From: CAYRML01 sp050942825
Lineage (GTDB): Bacteria; Bacillota; Dehalobacteriia; UBA4068
Assembly (NCBI GenBank): GCA_050942825.1
Contig: JBMNOA010000010.1
Coordinates: 1-45,486 of the forward strand
Length of the DNA stretch: 45,486 bases
Reading direction: 5' to 3'
Below are positions 25,324-33,008 of the stretch, piece after piece. The notes under the pieces are model-generated. The model was not told the origin of the DNA. It saw nothing but the letters and a program-made list of their open reading frames with translations, and made no database searches. Position numbers and translations under genes: made by a program. How positions within the stretch are numbered: position 1 is the stretch's first letter; each line of letters begins with the position of its first letter.

Positions 25324-26091
25324 TTAACTGAATAACTGGAAATACCAAGCAATTATTTTATCGCTAAAAAGCATAGAAATAAAAACGCCTATACATAGAC
25401 AAGGCCCAAAAGCAAAATGGGCCTTACGGTTATTTTTATCAAGCTTAAGCAGATATACACCATAAATACCGCCCAGCAGCAGTGCAACAAAGCCGGCCAG
25501 CAATACGCTTTTCCATCCCAGCAAAAGACCGCATACAGCTATCAGCTTGATATCCCCGCCGCCAAAACTATCGGCAATCACCATATTCAGCACCAGCATA
25601 GGTATGCCGATAATAAAAAAACCGATAATATGCGCTGAAATTAGTTGCTGGGAGAAAAAAACCATTACGGCCACCGCAGGTATCAGCAATAAAAGCACCA
25701 GGATATTAGGGATTTCCATGGTATAATGATCGATAAAAGCAATGACCGTCAGCAGTGCAGCCACCATAAAATAAAGCAGTGCCAAGATTGAAAAGCCATA
25801 ACGCATCAAAATAAGCAGCGCTGCCATCCCCATAATGATCTCCACCAGAGGATAGCGGCGTGAAATTTTGCTTTTACAATTTTTGCAGCGGCCCCCTAAA
25901 AATAAAAAACTTATTATTGGGACCAATTCCCATGGACTTAAAGTCGTTTGGCAATGCGGGCAAAAGGAACGGCCTTTAGCCACAGAGATTGCCAGCGGCA
26001 ATCTATAAATAATCACGTTTAAAAAGCTGCCGATGCAACTACCGACAAAAAACACCAAAGCATAGAGCAAAAAATATACTAAATAAATCAT
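25324..26091 (-). CDS. pilD: Prepilin peptidase / N-methyltransferase
   Basis: A 255-residue polytopic membrane aspartic protease that cleaves and methylates the prepilins of this operon. The cytoplasmic zinc motif CPHC...CKNC, the GSFLNVIIYRLP segment and the GGGDIK catalytic aspartate are present, with a second catalytic Asp in AFIDHYTMEIPN. The start is the ATG at 26091 (MIYLVYF) behind TTAGGA; the upstream 11 codons are unlikely to be translated. Confidence 0.93.
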   Translation of the reverse strand: MIYLVYFLLYALVFFVGSCIGSFLNVIIYRLPLAISVAKGRSFCPHCQTTLSPWELVPIISFLFLGGRCKNCKSKISRRYPLVEIIMGMAALLILMRYGFSILALLYFMVAALLTVIAFIDHYTMEIPNILVLLLLIPAVAVMVFFSQQLISAHIIGFFIIGIPMLVLNMVIADSFGGGDIKLIAVCGLLLGWKSVLLAGFVALLLGGIYGVYLLKLDKNNRKAHFAFGPCLCIGVFISMLFSDKIIAWYFQLFS

Positions 26092-26146
26092 ATCATTATT
26101 CCTAATCAAAAACTTGCCCTGCAATATACCTGGAGGAATCTGGGGA

Positions 26147-26220
26147 CCCCCTTCCGATAGGGGGAAAATACCCCCGCCGGTAGCGAGGGTACTTTTTGGG
26201 CTAGGGCTTTAATATTAGCC
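26147..26220 (-). terminator. Tandem hairpins between major pilin and pilD
   Basis: Three inverted repeats lie in the 140 bases after the pilin stop: GGCT/AGCC (26205-26220), TACCCTCGC/GCGGGGGTA (26169-26191, minus strand, one G-T pair) and CCCCCT/AGGGGG (26147-26164). Their T-runs are short, so they look more like partial terminators or mRNA-stabilising structures that keep pilin mRNA more abundant than the rest of the operon. Confidence 0.65.
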
Positions 26221-26235
26221 TTGTGGCGGCTCTGG

Positions 26236-26658
26236 TTATGTATCTGAGTTTATTGTAAATACATCGGTAGTACTATCATGATCATAAGTAACTACTTTAC
26301 CATTTGTGGTTGTTACAACAAAATCAGTGACCTTACCCTCAGCATTTACAGCAACACTGGATATGGAGCTCTCTTCAAGGCTAAGTCCAGTCAATGAATT
26401 TACCTCTGTTACAGTAACCGCAGCTGCCATAGCAGTTTCATCGCCGCCTTTGGCATATGAATCGGAGGCTAGCGTCTGAGCAGCCACCAGCACAGTCCGG
26501 GCTTCGGAGATAGCTGCTCTTTCTTTAGATCTGTCGATATAGCCGGTCAGTGCAGGGATGGCTATAGCAGCAAGAACAGCAATAATAACTAATACAACAA
26601 TAATTTCTACCAGCGTAAAACCTTTTTTGTTCTTCATAATTTTTTGCAAATCAAACAT
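26236..26658 (-). CDS. Major type IV pilin (PilA-like)
   Basis: A 140-residue prepilin with the canonical site NKKG|FTLVEIIVVLVIIAVLAAIAIPAL (Glu5), followed by a small globular domain (TGYIDRSKERAAISEARTVLVAAQ and a beta-rich tail). First gene of the operon, nearest to the riboswitch and followed by stabilising hairpins, which is how a major pilin is usually placed. AGAGGTCGG precedes the ATG. Confidence 0.88.
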   Translation of the reverse strand: MFDLQKIMKNKKGFTLVEIIVVLVIIAVLAAIAIPALTGYIDRSKERAAISEARTVLVAAQTLASDSYAKGGDETAMAAAVTVTEVNSLTGLSLEESSISSVAVNAEGKVTDFVVTTTNGKVVTYDHDSTTDVFTINSDT

Positions 26659-26719
26659 GAATATCCGACCTCTTTTCTTAAGTATTTATTTTTTAATATG
26701 TGTTTTGGGCACAACAAAT

Positions 26720-26747
26720 AGCAACCCAAAAAAGATTTTGGATTGCT
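26720..26747 (-). terminator. Strong hairpin in the pilin leader, after the riboswitch
   Basis: AGCAATCCAAAA and TTTTGGGTTGCT (minus strand) form a 12-bp stem with one G-T pair and a 4-base loop. The sequence after it is only moderately T-rich (ATTTGTTG). It may be a second termination point or a 5' stability element of the pilin mRNA. Confidence 0.55.
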
Positions 26748-26812
26748 ATAAAAAATTAATCCAATATTAATAAATAATGGCTTATTTTATACTCATTTTT
26801 TAAATGTACTCT

Positions 26813-26842
26813 AAAAAATATCATGGATATACTCCCATCCAT
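26813..26842 (-). terminator. Expression-platform terminator of the c-di-GMP riboswitch
   Basis: On the minus strand ATGGAT pairs with ATCCAT and is followed by a T6 run (GATATTTTTTAG). It begins about 10 bases after the aptamer, the usual place for a riboswitch-controlled terminator. Confidence 0.7.
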
Positions 26843-26849
26843 TATTATT

Positions 26850-26942
26850 AGAGGCAACTGGCTGCCATATTCCATAAAAGAATTTAGGCCCTATAGCTTT
26901 GCGTCACATACTTTCATATGCTTTGCCGAACTATTACCATTA
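26850..26942 (-). promoter_or_regulatory. Cyclic-di-GMP-I (GEMM) riboswitch aptamer
   Basis: The minus strand carries the class-I c-di-GMP aptamer landmarks in order: GGCAAAGC, a GAAA tetraloop between CATAT and GTATG, GACGCAAAGC, GGGCCTAAA, then ATGGCAGCC and the closing AGTTGCC. The GNRA loop, the CGCAAAGC joining segment and the CCTAAA receptor are diagnostic. It lies between a strong promoter and a terminator hairpin, 190 bases upstream of the major pilin gene, so c-di-GMP should switch the whole pilus operon by transcription termination. Whether binding turns the operon on or off cannot be read from the sequence alone. Confidence 0.92.
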
Positions 26943-26957
26943 TTTTCTTATGCTTTT

Positions 26958-26986
26958 AATATACAGTATTTTATAATTCGTGTCAA
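26958..26986 (-). promoter_or_regulatory. Promoter of the type IV pilus operon
   Basis: On the minus strand a consensus TTGACA (26981-26986) and TATATT (26958-26963) are 17 bases apart. Transcription would start about 10 bases before the c-di-GMP aptamer. Confidence 0.85.
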
Positions 26987-27038
26987 CATTGTGGTAAAAA
27001 TTGGTAAAAAATTTTTTTAGGAAAGATTGCTGGAAAAT

Positions 27039-27061
27039 AAAACCACCTAAAAGGCGGTTTT
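27039..27061. terminator. Terminator after the purF-like gene
   Basis: AAAACCGCC/GGTGGTTTT on the minus strand (one G-T pair) with a TTTTAG loop and T-rich sequence afterwards. It ends the purF-like transcript just before the pilus promoter. Confidence 0.75.
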
Positions 27062-27103
27062 ATTTTTCTTAGTCTCATCATTGACTCTCGACTACAATAT
27101 TTA

Positions 27104-28501
27104 CTATTCTTTGCCATTCCAGCAATATGTACAAAGTTTGTTGGCCCCTATACCAATAGCATCAAGCATATCATGGATATTTTGGAATTTGAGAGTTGAA
27201 AAATTAAGCTTTTTCCTGATGCAATCTACCATACAATGATGCTTTTCAGTTGTTGGATCACAATATTCATCAAAAGAATCGGGCTTTTTACCCTCAAGTT
27301 CAATGATAGCCTGTCTTGTTACCAGATCCATTTCCGAACGGGAATTAGAAAAATTCAAATATTTGCAATTAAAAAGCAATGGTGGGCAAGCCGAGCGAAT
27401 ATGAACTTCTTTGGCTTGACATTTAAATAACTGATCAACGGTTTCTCTTAATTGCGTACCACGGACGATCGAATCATCACAAAAAAGCAGTCGTTTATCG
27501 GCTACCAGCTCAGGAATAGGCATCAGCTTCATTTTAGCAACAATATTTCTGATGTCCTGATCCTGTGGCATAAAACTTCTCGCCCAAGTTGGCGTATATT
27601 TTATAAAAGGACGCCCATAAGGCTTTTGGGATTGGTTAGAGTAGCCAATAGCATGTCCGACACCCGAATCGGGTATTCCAGATACCAAATCTATTTCGAT
27701 ATCGTCGTTTTTGGCAATTGCCATACCATTCCTGTTACGCATCATCTCAACATTCATACCTTCATAGGTTGATGACGGATATCCATAATACACCCATAAA
27801 AAAGAACATATTTTCATTTCATCCCTGGGCGGTACAATCTTTTCTATACCATCTGGGGTAAGAAGGATTATTTCTCCCGGACCAAGTTCGTAATCAAAGC
27901 TATATCCAAGATTAGCAAAAGTACAGGACTCAACGGAAACGCAAAAAGTGTCCTCTTTTCTGCCAATTATCAAAGGAGTTCTGCCCAGCTTATCCCGGGA
28001 AGCATAAATGCCTTGTGGAGTCAAAAGTAAAATAGTACAAGAGCCATTGATCAATTCCTGAGCTTTTAACAATCCATCCTTGAACGATTTTTCTTGATCG
28101 ATAATTACAGATACTAGCTCTGTGGGATTAATAGTACCTTTGTTGGTTTCCATTAAATGCACATTATTATATAATGCCCTTTTTACTATTTCATCCACAT
28201 TATTGATCTTGCCTACAGTACTGATCGCATATTCCCCCAGATGTGAACATACTGTTAAAGGCTGAGGATCGGTATCACTTATACAACCTATGCCCATGTT
28301 ACCTTTCAGTTTGGAAAGCTCTGATTCAAACTTAGCTCTGAACTGGGTATTCTCAATATTGTGAATTGACCTATTGAAATACCTGCCATCCCAAATTGCT
28401 AAACCCGCCTTGCTGGTTCCCAGGTGTGAATGATAATCCGTACCAAAGTAAACATCCATTACACAATCATTTTTTGAAACAACCCCAAATAAACCTCCCA
28501 C
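27104..28501 (-). CDS. Amidophosphoribosyltransferase (PurF)-like protein lacking the catalytic cysteine
   Basis: A 465-residue PurF homologue: N-terminal Ntn-type domain (~1-235) and phosphoribosyltransferase domain with the PRPP loop LLFCDDSIVRGTQ (338-350). True PurF exposes a cysteine directly after Met1 as glutaminase nucleophile; here the protein starts MGGLFG, and the usual GHxRYxT glutamine-pocket motif is replaced by GNMGIGCISDT. Glutaminase activity is therefore not expected. Cysteines matching Fe-S ligands of Bacillus-type PurF remain (CSFLW, CTYC near the C-terminus). It may use free ammonia, act on another acceptor, or be regulatory. It stands alone, GTG start behind AAAGGAG. Confidence 0.8.
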   Translation of the reverse strand: MGGLFGVVSKNDCVMDVYFGTDYHSHLGTSKAGLAIWDGRYFNRSIHNIENTQFRAKFESELSKLKGNMGIGCISDTDPQPLTVCSHLGEYAISTVGKINNVDEIVKRALYNNVHLMETNKGTINPTELVSVIIDQEKSFKDGLLKAQELINGSCTILLLTPQGIYASRDKLGRTPLIIGRKEDTFCVSVESCTFANLGYSFDYELGPGEIILLTPDGIEKIVPPRDEMKICSFLWVYYGYPSSTYEGMNVEMMRNRNGMAIAKNDDIEIDLVSGIPDSGVGHAIGYSNQSQKPYGRPFIKYTPTWARSFMPQDQDIRNIVAKMKLMPIPELVADKRLLFCDDSIVRGTQLRETVDQLFKCQAKEVHIRSACPPLLFNCKYLNFSNSRSEMDLVTRQAIIELEGKKPDSFDEYCDPTTEKHHCMVDCIRKKLNFSTLKFQNIHDMLDAIGIGANKLCTYCWNGKE

Positions 28502-28751
28502 AGTATAACGCTCCTTTAAGTATATTTAAACTCGCATAACTTTTTAAATAAAAAATTATATAAATTTCTTCACTAAAATTTGAATACAAAATAATAAAAT
28601 CAAGAATCTTAGGTATGTTTTAAATTACTCTATTTTTGCTTCTATATTATAACAAACCCTTACCAATACTACAATATTTTTGCAAAATTGCCATTTGATA
28701 TTCAGATAGCAAAAACTGCCAGTAAATAGCTGTTGAGACTTATTCATCATT
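28502..28751. other. Intergenic region, promoter area of purF-like gene
   Basis: About 250 AT-rich bases with no coding signal. The purF-like promoter should lie here, but no single -35/-10 pair stands out, and no riboswitch was recognised. Confidence 0.5.
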
Positions 28752-28803
28752 AGCTATATAAAAAGCGCCCACACATACAAGTCTGGGCGCTTTTTATATA
28801 GCT
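28752..28803. terminator. Terminator of the serine operon
   Basis: A perfect 20-bp inverted repeat (arms 28752-28771 and 28784-28803) whose core is AAAAAGCGCCCA/TGGGCGCTTTTT. It lies ten bases after the DUF1015 stop codon and would end the serC-serA-DUF1015 transcript. Confidence 0.88.
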
Positions 28804-28813
28804 TTAAATGTAT

Positions 28814-30052
28814 TTAATTAAGTTCATGAATGAATAATCCGCTTCTCAGCTTCGGCTCAAACCATGTAGACTTCGGTGGCATTAATTGCTGGGCATTGGA
28901 AACAGCAAACAGCTCTTCGATCGAGGTCGGATACATAGCAAAGGCTAACTTCATATCAGTATTAGCTCTTCTTTCCAGTTCTTTGAGACCTCTGATGCCA
29001 CCCACAAAATCAATACGTTTATCGGTACGAATATCTTTAATATTCAGAATAGGCGTCAGTACATTGTTTTGTAGCAGTGAAACATCAAGCCCTTCCACCG
29101 GATCTGTAGAACGAATGCACTCCTTGGCTGTTAATTTGTACCATTGTCCTTCTAAATACATACCAATAGTTGCTTTTTCTTGCGGTTTATAGGGTTGGCT
29201 GCTTTTGAACTCGATATCAAAGGCTTGGGCAACCTTGTTAAGGAATTCCTCTTTGCTATAGCCGTTGAGATCCTTAATCACGCGGTTATAATCCATAATC
29301 AGCAATTCATTATGGGGGAAAAGCACTGAGAGAAAATAATTAAATTCTTCTTCTCCTGTATAATCCGGATTGTTCGCTCTTCTTTTTAAGCCCACCTTTA
29401 CAGCTGATGCTGCACGGTGATGTCCATCGGCAATATATATATTTTCAATATTATTAAATGCCGCAGCGATAGTCGCGATATCATTATCCCGGTCAATACG
29501 CCAAACAGTATGGCGAATATTATCAGTAGCAACAAAATCATATAAAGGATTTCTCTGCTTGACTTGGTCTACAACATTATTAATGACCTCCTGAGAACGA
29601 TAAGCAAGAAAAATTGGCCCTGTTTGTGCATTACAAGCATCAACATGATTAATTCGATCGATTTCTTTATCCGCTCTGGTTTTTTCATGTTTTTTGATCA
29701 CATTATTAAGATAGTCATCAATCGCTGCACAACCGACCAGGCCAGTTTGTGAACGGCCATTCATGGTTAATTCATAGACATAGTAGCATTTCTTTGTCTC
29801 TCTGATAAAAATCCCTTGTGTGATCATTTGTTGCAGGGTATCACTGGCTTTGGCATAAACCTCTTCATCATAGGGGTTAATATCTTTGGCAAGCTGCGTC
29901 TCTGCTCGATCCACTTTCAAAAACGACAAAGGTTCTTTTATCACTTCTGCTAATGCTTCTTCACGATTATATACATCATAGGGCAGTGCTGCCACTTTAT
30001 TAGCAACATCTTTTCTTGGTCTGAGGGCAGCAAATGGTCTGATAGTAGCCAA
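28814..30052 (-). CDS. DUF1015 family protein
   Basis: A 412-residue cytosolic protein of the DUF1015 family, function unproven. Conserved segments are IRPFAALRPRKD and ALPYDVYNREEA at the start, KKHEKTRADKEIDR (~120-133), and ADGHHRAAS (208-216), which resembles the nucleotide-binding motif of ParB-fold proteins. It is the third gene of a T-box-controlled serine operon (12 bases after serA) that has no phosphoserine phosphatase gene, so a role in serine or phosphoserine metabolism is plausible. Starts with TTG behind AAGGAGGAG. Confidence 0.82.
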   Translation of the reverse strand: MATIRPFAALRPRKDVANKVAALPYDVYNREEALAEVIKEPLSFLKVDRAETQLAKDINPYDEEVYAKASDTLQQMITQGIFIRETKKCYYVYELTMNGRSQTGLVGCAAIDDYLNNVIKKHEKTRADKEIDRINHVDACNAQTGPIFLAYRSQEVINNVVDQVKQRNPLYDFVATDNIRHTVWRIDRDNDIATIAAAFNNIENIYIADGHHRAASAVKVGLKRRANNPDYTGEEEFNYFLSVLFPHNELLIMDYNRVIKDLNGYSKEEFLNKVAQAFDIEFKSSQPYKPQEKATIGMYLEGQWYKLTAKECIRSTDPVEGLDVSLLQNNVLTPILNIKDIRTDKRIDFVGGIRGLKELERRANTDMKLAFAMYPTSIEELFAVSNAQQLMPPKSTWFEPKLRSGLFIHELN

Positions 30053-30064
30053 AAAAACTCCTCC

Positions 30065-31228
30065 TTATTTGATTGCTCTAACTTTCAATACACCATCACT
30101 AGCTTCAAATTTTTTAATTAGCTCAGGAGTTACAGTAGTTTCAATATCGATCAACGTATAAGCGTAGTCTCCTCGGCTTTTGTTAGTCATATCAGAAATG
30201 TTGATATTTTCACTAGCTAAGATAGCGGTGAATTGACCAAGCATATTGGGAATATTGCGATGGTTTATGGCTATACGGCCTTCCCTGGTACAAATACCCA
30301 TACTACAGTTGGGATAATTGACTGAGTTTTTAATGTTGCCATTTTCCAGATAATCTTTCAATTGGTTAGCTGCCATGATGGCACAGTTCTCTTCCGACTC
30401 TTTAGTGGAAGCTCCCAAATGAGGGATCACAATAGCATTTTTCATCTGTCCCGTCTTGGCAATTGGGAAGTCTGTGACATAATGGCTGACTTTTCCCGAT
30501 TCCAAGGCTTCGATCATATCATCATCAACAACCAGAGAATCTCTGGAGAAATTGAAGATTTTTACACCATCTTTCATGATCGCAAAAGTTTCTTTATTAA
30601 ACATCCCCATGGTCGCATCAGTCGAAGGAGCGTGCACGGTAATATAATCACATTCTCTGAAAATCTCTTCCAGAGTCCTAGCATGTTTAATATATCTGGA
30701 AAGATTCCAAGCTGCATCTACCGAGATAAATGGGTCAAAGCCGTATACATCCATATGCAATTTATTGGCGGCATTAGCGACCAGAACTCCGATTCTACCC
30801 AGGCCAATGACACCTAGCTTTTTACCTTTGATTTCCGTGCCTGCAAATCTGGCTTTGTTTTTTTCCACTAGTTTTGCTACATTGGGGTCATCTTTAACCG
30901 TATTTACCCAGTTAACACCGTCAATCACATTGCGCGAGGCCATGATCAAAGAAGCGATCACCAGCTCCTTAACGCCATTGGCATTGGCACCTGGGGTATT
31001 AAAAACTACAATGCCTTGTTCAGAGCATTTATCCAGAGGTATATTATTCACTCCCGCTCCCGCCCGGGCAATAGCCATCAAGGTGGGAGATAACTCTAAT
31101 TCATGAAGATTGGCACTTCTTACAAGTACACCATTAGCTATTTCAAAATTTTCTACTTGTTCAAAGTTATCCTTCAGTAGGTCCAGGCCTACTTGGGCAA
31201 TATTATTAAAGCATTTTATATTAAACAT
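30065..31228 (-). CDS. serA: D-3-phosphoglycerate dehydrogenase
   Basis: A 387-residue NAD-dependent dehydrogenase, first step of serine synthesis from 3-phosphoglycerate. The Rossmann motif GVIGLGRIGVLVAN, the substrate-binding ARAGAGVNNIPL and the catalytic HLGAST are present. A C-terminal ACT domain (MLGQFTAILASENINISDMTN...YTLIDIE, ~320-387) suggests allosteric control, typically by serine. It is the compact form without the intervening ASB domain. The third codon ATG at 31228 is best placed behind AGGAG. It lies between serC and DUF1015. Confidence 0.93.
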   Translation of the reverse strand: MFNIKCFNNIAQVGLDLLKDNFEQVENFEIANGVLVRSANLHELELSPTLMAIARAGAGVNNIPLDKCSEQGIVVFNTPGANANGVKELVIASLIMASRNVIDGVNWVNTVKDDPNVAKLVEKNKARFAGTEIKGKKLGVIGLGRIGVLVANAANKLHMDVYGFDPFISVDAAWNLSRYIKHARTLEEIFRECDYITVHAPSTDATMGMFNKETFAIMKDGVKIFNFSRDSLVVDDDMIEALESGKVSHYVTDFPIAKTGQMKNAIVIPHLGASTKESEENCAIMAANQLKDYLENGNIKNSVNYPNCSMGICTREGRIAINHRNIPNMLGQFTAILASENINISDMTNKSRGDYAYTLIDIETTVTPELIKKFEASDGVLKVRAIK

Positions 31229-31263
31229 CACCATTACTCCTTATTTCAGATTTTTACTCAGCT

Positions 31264-32349
31264 TTATTTTATATTTTCGGCTTCAAATTTTCTCATAAAA
31301 TCTATTAATGCTTGAACTCCTGACAGCGGCATAGCATTATAAATGCTTGCTCTCATGCCACCTACAGTTCTATGTCCTTTTAAGTTTTCTAATCCGGCAG
31401 ATTTGGCTTCTTTAACAAATTTTGCATCCAAATCCTCAGAACCGGTAATAAAGGGAACATTCATGAGGGAACGGTCTTTTTTTTCAACAGTGCCTTTAAA
31501 CAACTTACTGGAATCAAGGTAATTATAAAGAAGAGCCGCTTTTTCTTCATTTTTCTTCTTCATTGCCGCAAGGCCGCCCAATTTTTTCACCAGTCTAAAG
31601 ACTTTACCGCAAATATAAATGCCATAACAGGGTGGTGTATTATAAAGCGAGGAATTATCAGCATGAATTTTATATTTGAACATGGTCGGCGTACCGGGCA
31701 GCACATCATCTGTGATTAGATCCTCATGAATAATAACGATCACCACACCGGCGGGGCCAACATTTTTTTGCACCCCAGCAAAAATCAAGCCATATTTTGT
31801 GACATCTATAGGTTCAGACAAGAAATCAGAAGACATATCGGCTACTAATATTTTGTCCCCGGTGCTCGGCAACTCGTTATATTTAGTACCATAGATAGTG
31901 TTATTGTGGCAGATATAAACATAGTCTGCATCAGCAGAAATTTCCAGATTTTTGACATCGGGAATATAGGAAAAATTTTTATCCTCAGAGGAAGCTATAA
32001 CATTGACTTGGCCATATATTTTAGCTTCTGCAATGGCTTTTTTAGACCATTGCCCGGTGTTGATGTAATCGGCTATTCTGTTTTTCATAAGGTTCATGGG
32101 AATCATAGCAAATTGCTGCGAGCCCCCTCCTTGTAAAAACAGCACCTTATAATTATCAGGTATATTAACTAAATCACGCAAATCCTGTTCCGCATCTTCA
32201 ACGATCTGTTTAAAGGCTGCCGACCTATGACTCATTTCCATTACGGACATCCCTGTGTCGTTATAATTTAACATCTCTGCTGCAGCTTCTTCAAGCACCT
32301 CTTCAGGTAATATTGCAGGACCTGCCGAAAAATTATACACTCTTGCCAT
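31264..32349 (-). CDS. serC: Phosphoserine aminotransferase
   Basis: A 361-residue PLP aminotransferase converting 3-phosphohydroxypyruvate to phosphoserine. Typical landmarks: YNFSAGPAILPEEVL at the start, EMSHRSAAF, LFLQGGGSQQFAMIPMNL, the PLP lysine in FAGVQKNVGPAGVVIV, TPPCYGIYICG and a C-terminal GHRTVGGMRASIYNAM. It is the first gene of the serine operon behind a T-box leader. AAGGAGG precedes the ATG. Confidence 0.95.
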   Translation of the reverse strand: MARVYNFSAGPAILPEEVLEEAAAEMLNYNDTGMSVMEMSHRSAAFKQIVEDAEQDLRDLVNIPDNYKVLFLQGGGSQQFAMIPMNLMKNRIADYINTGQWSKKAIAEAKIYGQVNVIASSEDKNFSYIPDVKNLEISADADYVYICHNNTIYGTKYNELPSTGDKILVADMSSDFLSEPIDVTKYGLIFAGVQKNVGPAGVVIVIIHEDLITDDVLPGTPTMFKYKIHADNSSLYNTPPCYGIYICGKVFRLVKKLGGLAAMKKKNEEKAALLYNYLDSSKLFKGTVEKKDRSLMNVPFITGSEDLDAKFVKEAKSAGLENLKGHRTVGGMRASIYNAMPLSGVQALIDFMRKFEAENIK

Positions 32350-32461
32350 ATAAATTATTCCTCCTTGAAGTATTTTGATCTTTCATAAGCTAATCCCCCG
32401 TATCAGAAGGACTGTTACATGCTGGATAAATTGGCTACATAATTCATAATCTTACAAATAA

Positions 32462-32700
32462 ATACACAAAACCTCTCATCCGATTAGGGACGAGAGGTTA
32501 TTCCCGCGTTGCCACCCATGTTGCCTTTTAAAAGGCCAACTCTTATACGCGTTATCGGGCGTACCCGTCACAATTCATCATTGGCCACTCCAGGTCGGAA
32601 TCCTTAAGTCCGTCAGACTGACTTGCACCAACCGTCAGCTCTCTATTCTAACAAAAACCCAGGACTTCCCTTCATCATGTTCGAAAAATATTTAGTTGAC
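32462..32700 (-). promoter_or_regulatory. T-box leader, serine-type
   Basis: The minus strand carries a T-box: stem I with AGAGAGC...GGTTGGTGCAAG, a specifier loop TCC-GACCTGGAG, and the antiterminator core GGGTGGCAACGCGGG (32503-32517). A terminator stem AACCTCTC/GAGAGGTT (32470-32499) follows. Read with the usual spacing to GGAG, the specifier is TCC (32597-32599), a serine codon, matching the serC-serA genes. Uncharged tRNA-Ser would favour antitermination and raise serine synthesis. Confidence 0.92.
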
Positions 32701-32713
32701 TTATATTAAGGAC

Positions 32714-32742
32714 ATTTTAACCTTTTGTATGTAAGATGTCAA
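32714..32742 (-). promoter_or_regulatory. Promoter of the serine operon
   Basis: TTGACA (32737-32742) and TAAAAT (32714-32719) on the minus strand, 17 bases apart, directly upstream of the T-box. Confidence 0.8.
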
Positions 32743-32953
32743 GTATTTTATTTCCATAATTTTGTTCCTTAAAATTTTTAGAAAACATTTGGTATTATTT
32801 GGAATATCCGCTGCTACACGAGCTAGAAACCACTCCCTTTTTGCACGCCATAATATTTGGGTTTTTAAAGGATGATTGGATTTATATTACTATTTAATTC
32901 TATTTAAATCATGTTTTTCATAAATTAAATAGTAGAAATTTAGTAACAAAAAT

Positions 32954-32985
32954 AAAAGCACTCAGCCTTTCGACTGAGAGCTTTT
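32954..32985 (-). terminator. Terminator of the beta-propeller gene
   Basis: AAAAGC-CTCAG and CTGAG-GCTTTT arms with one mismatch, ending in a T-rich tail on the minus strand, about 25 bases after the stop codon. Confidence 0.75.
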
Positions 32986-33008
32986 AATGGTTTTTGATCC
33001 TGGTTGGA

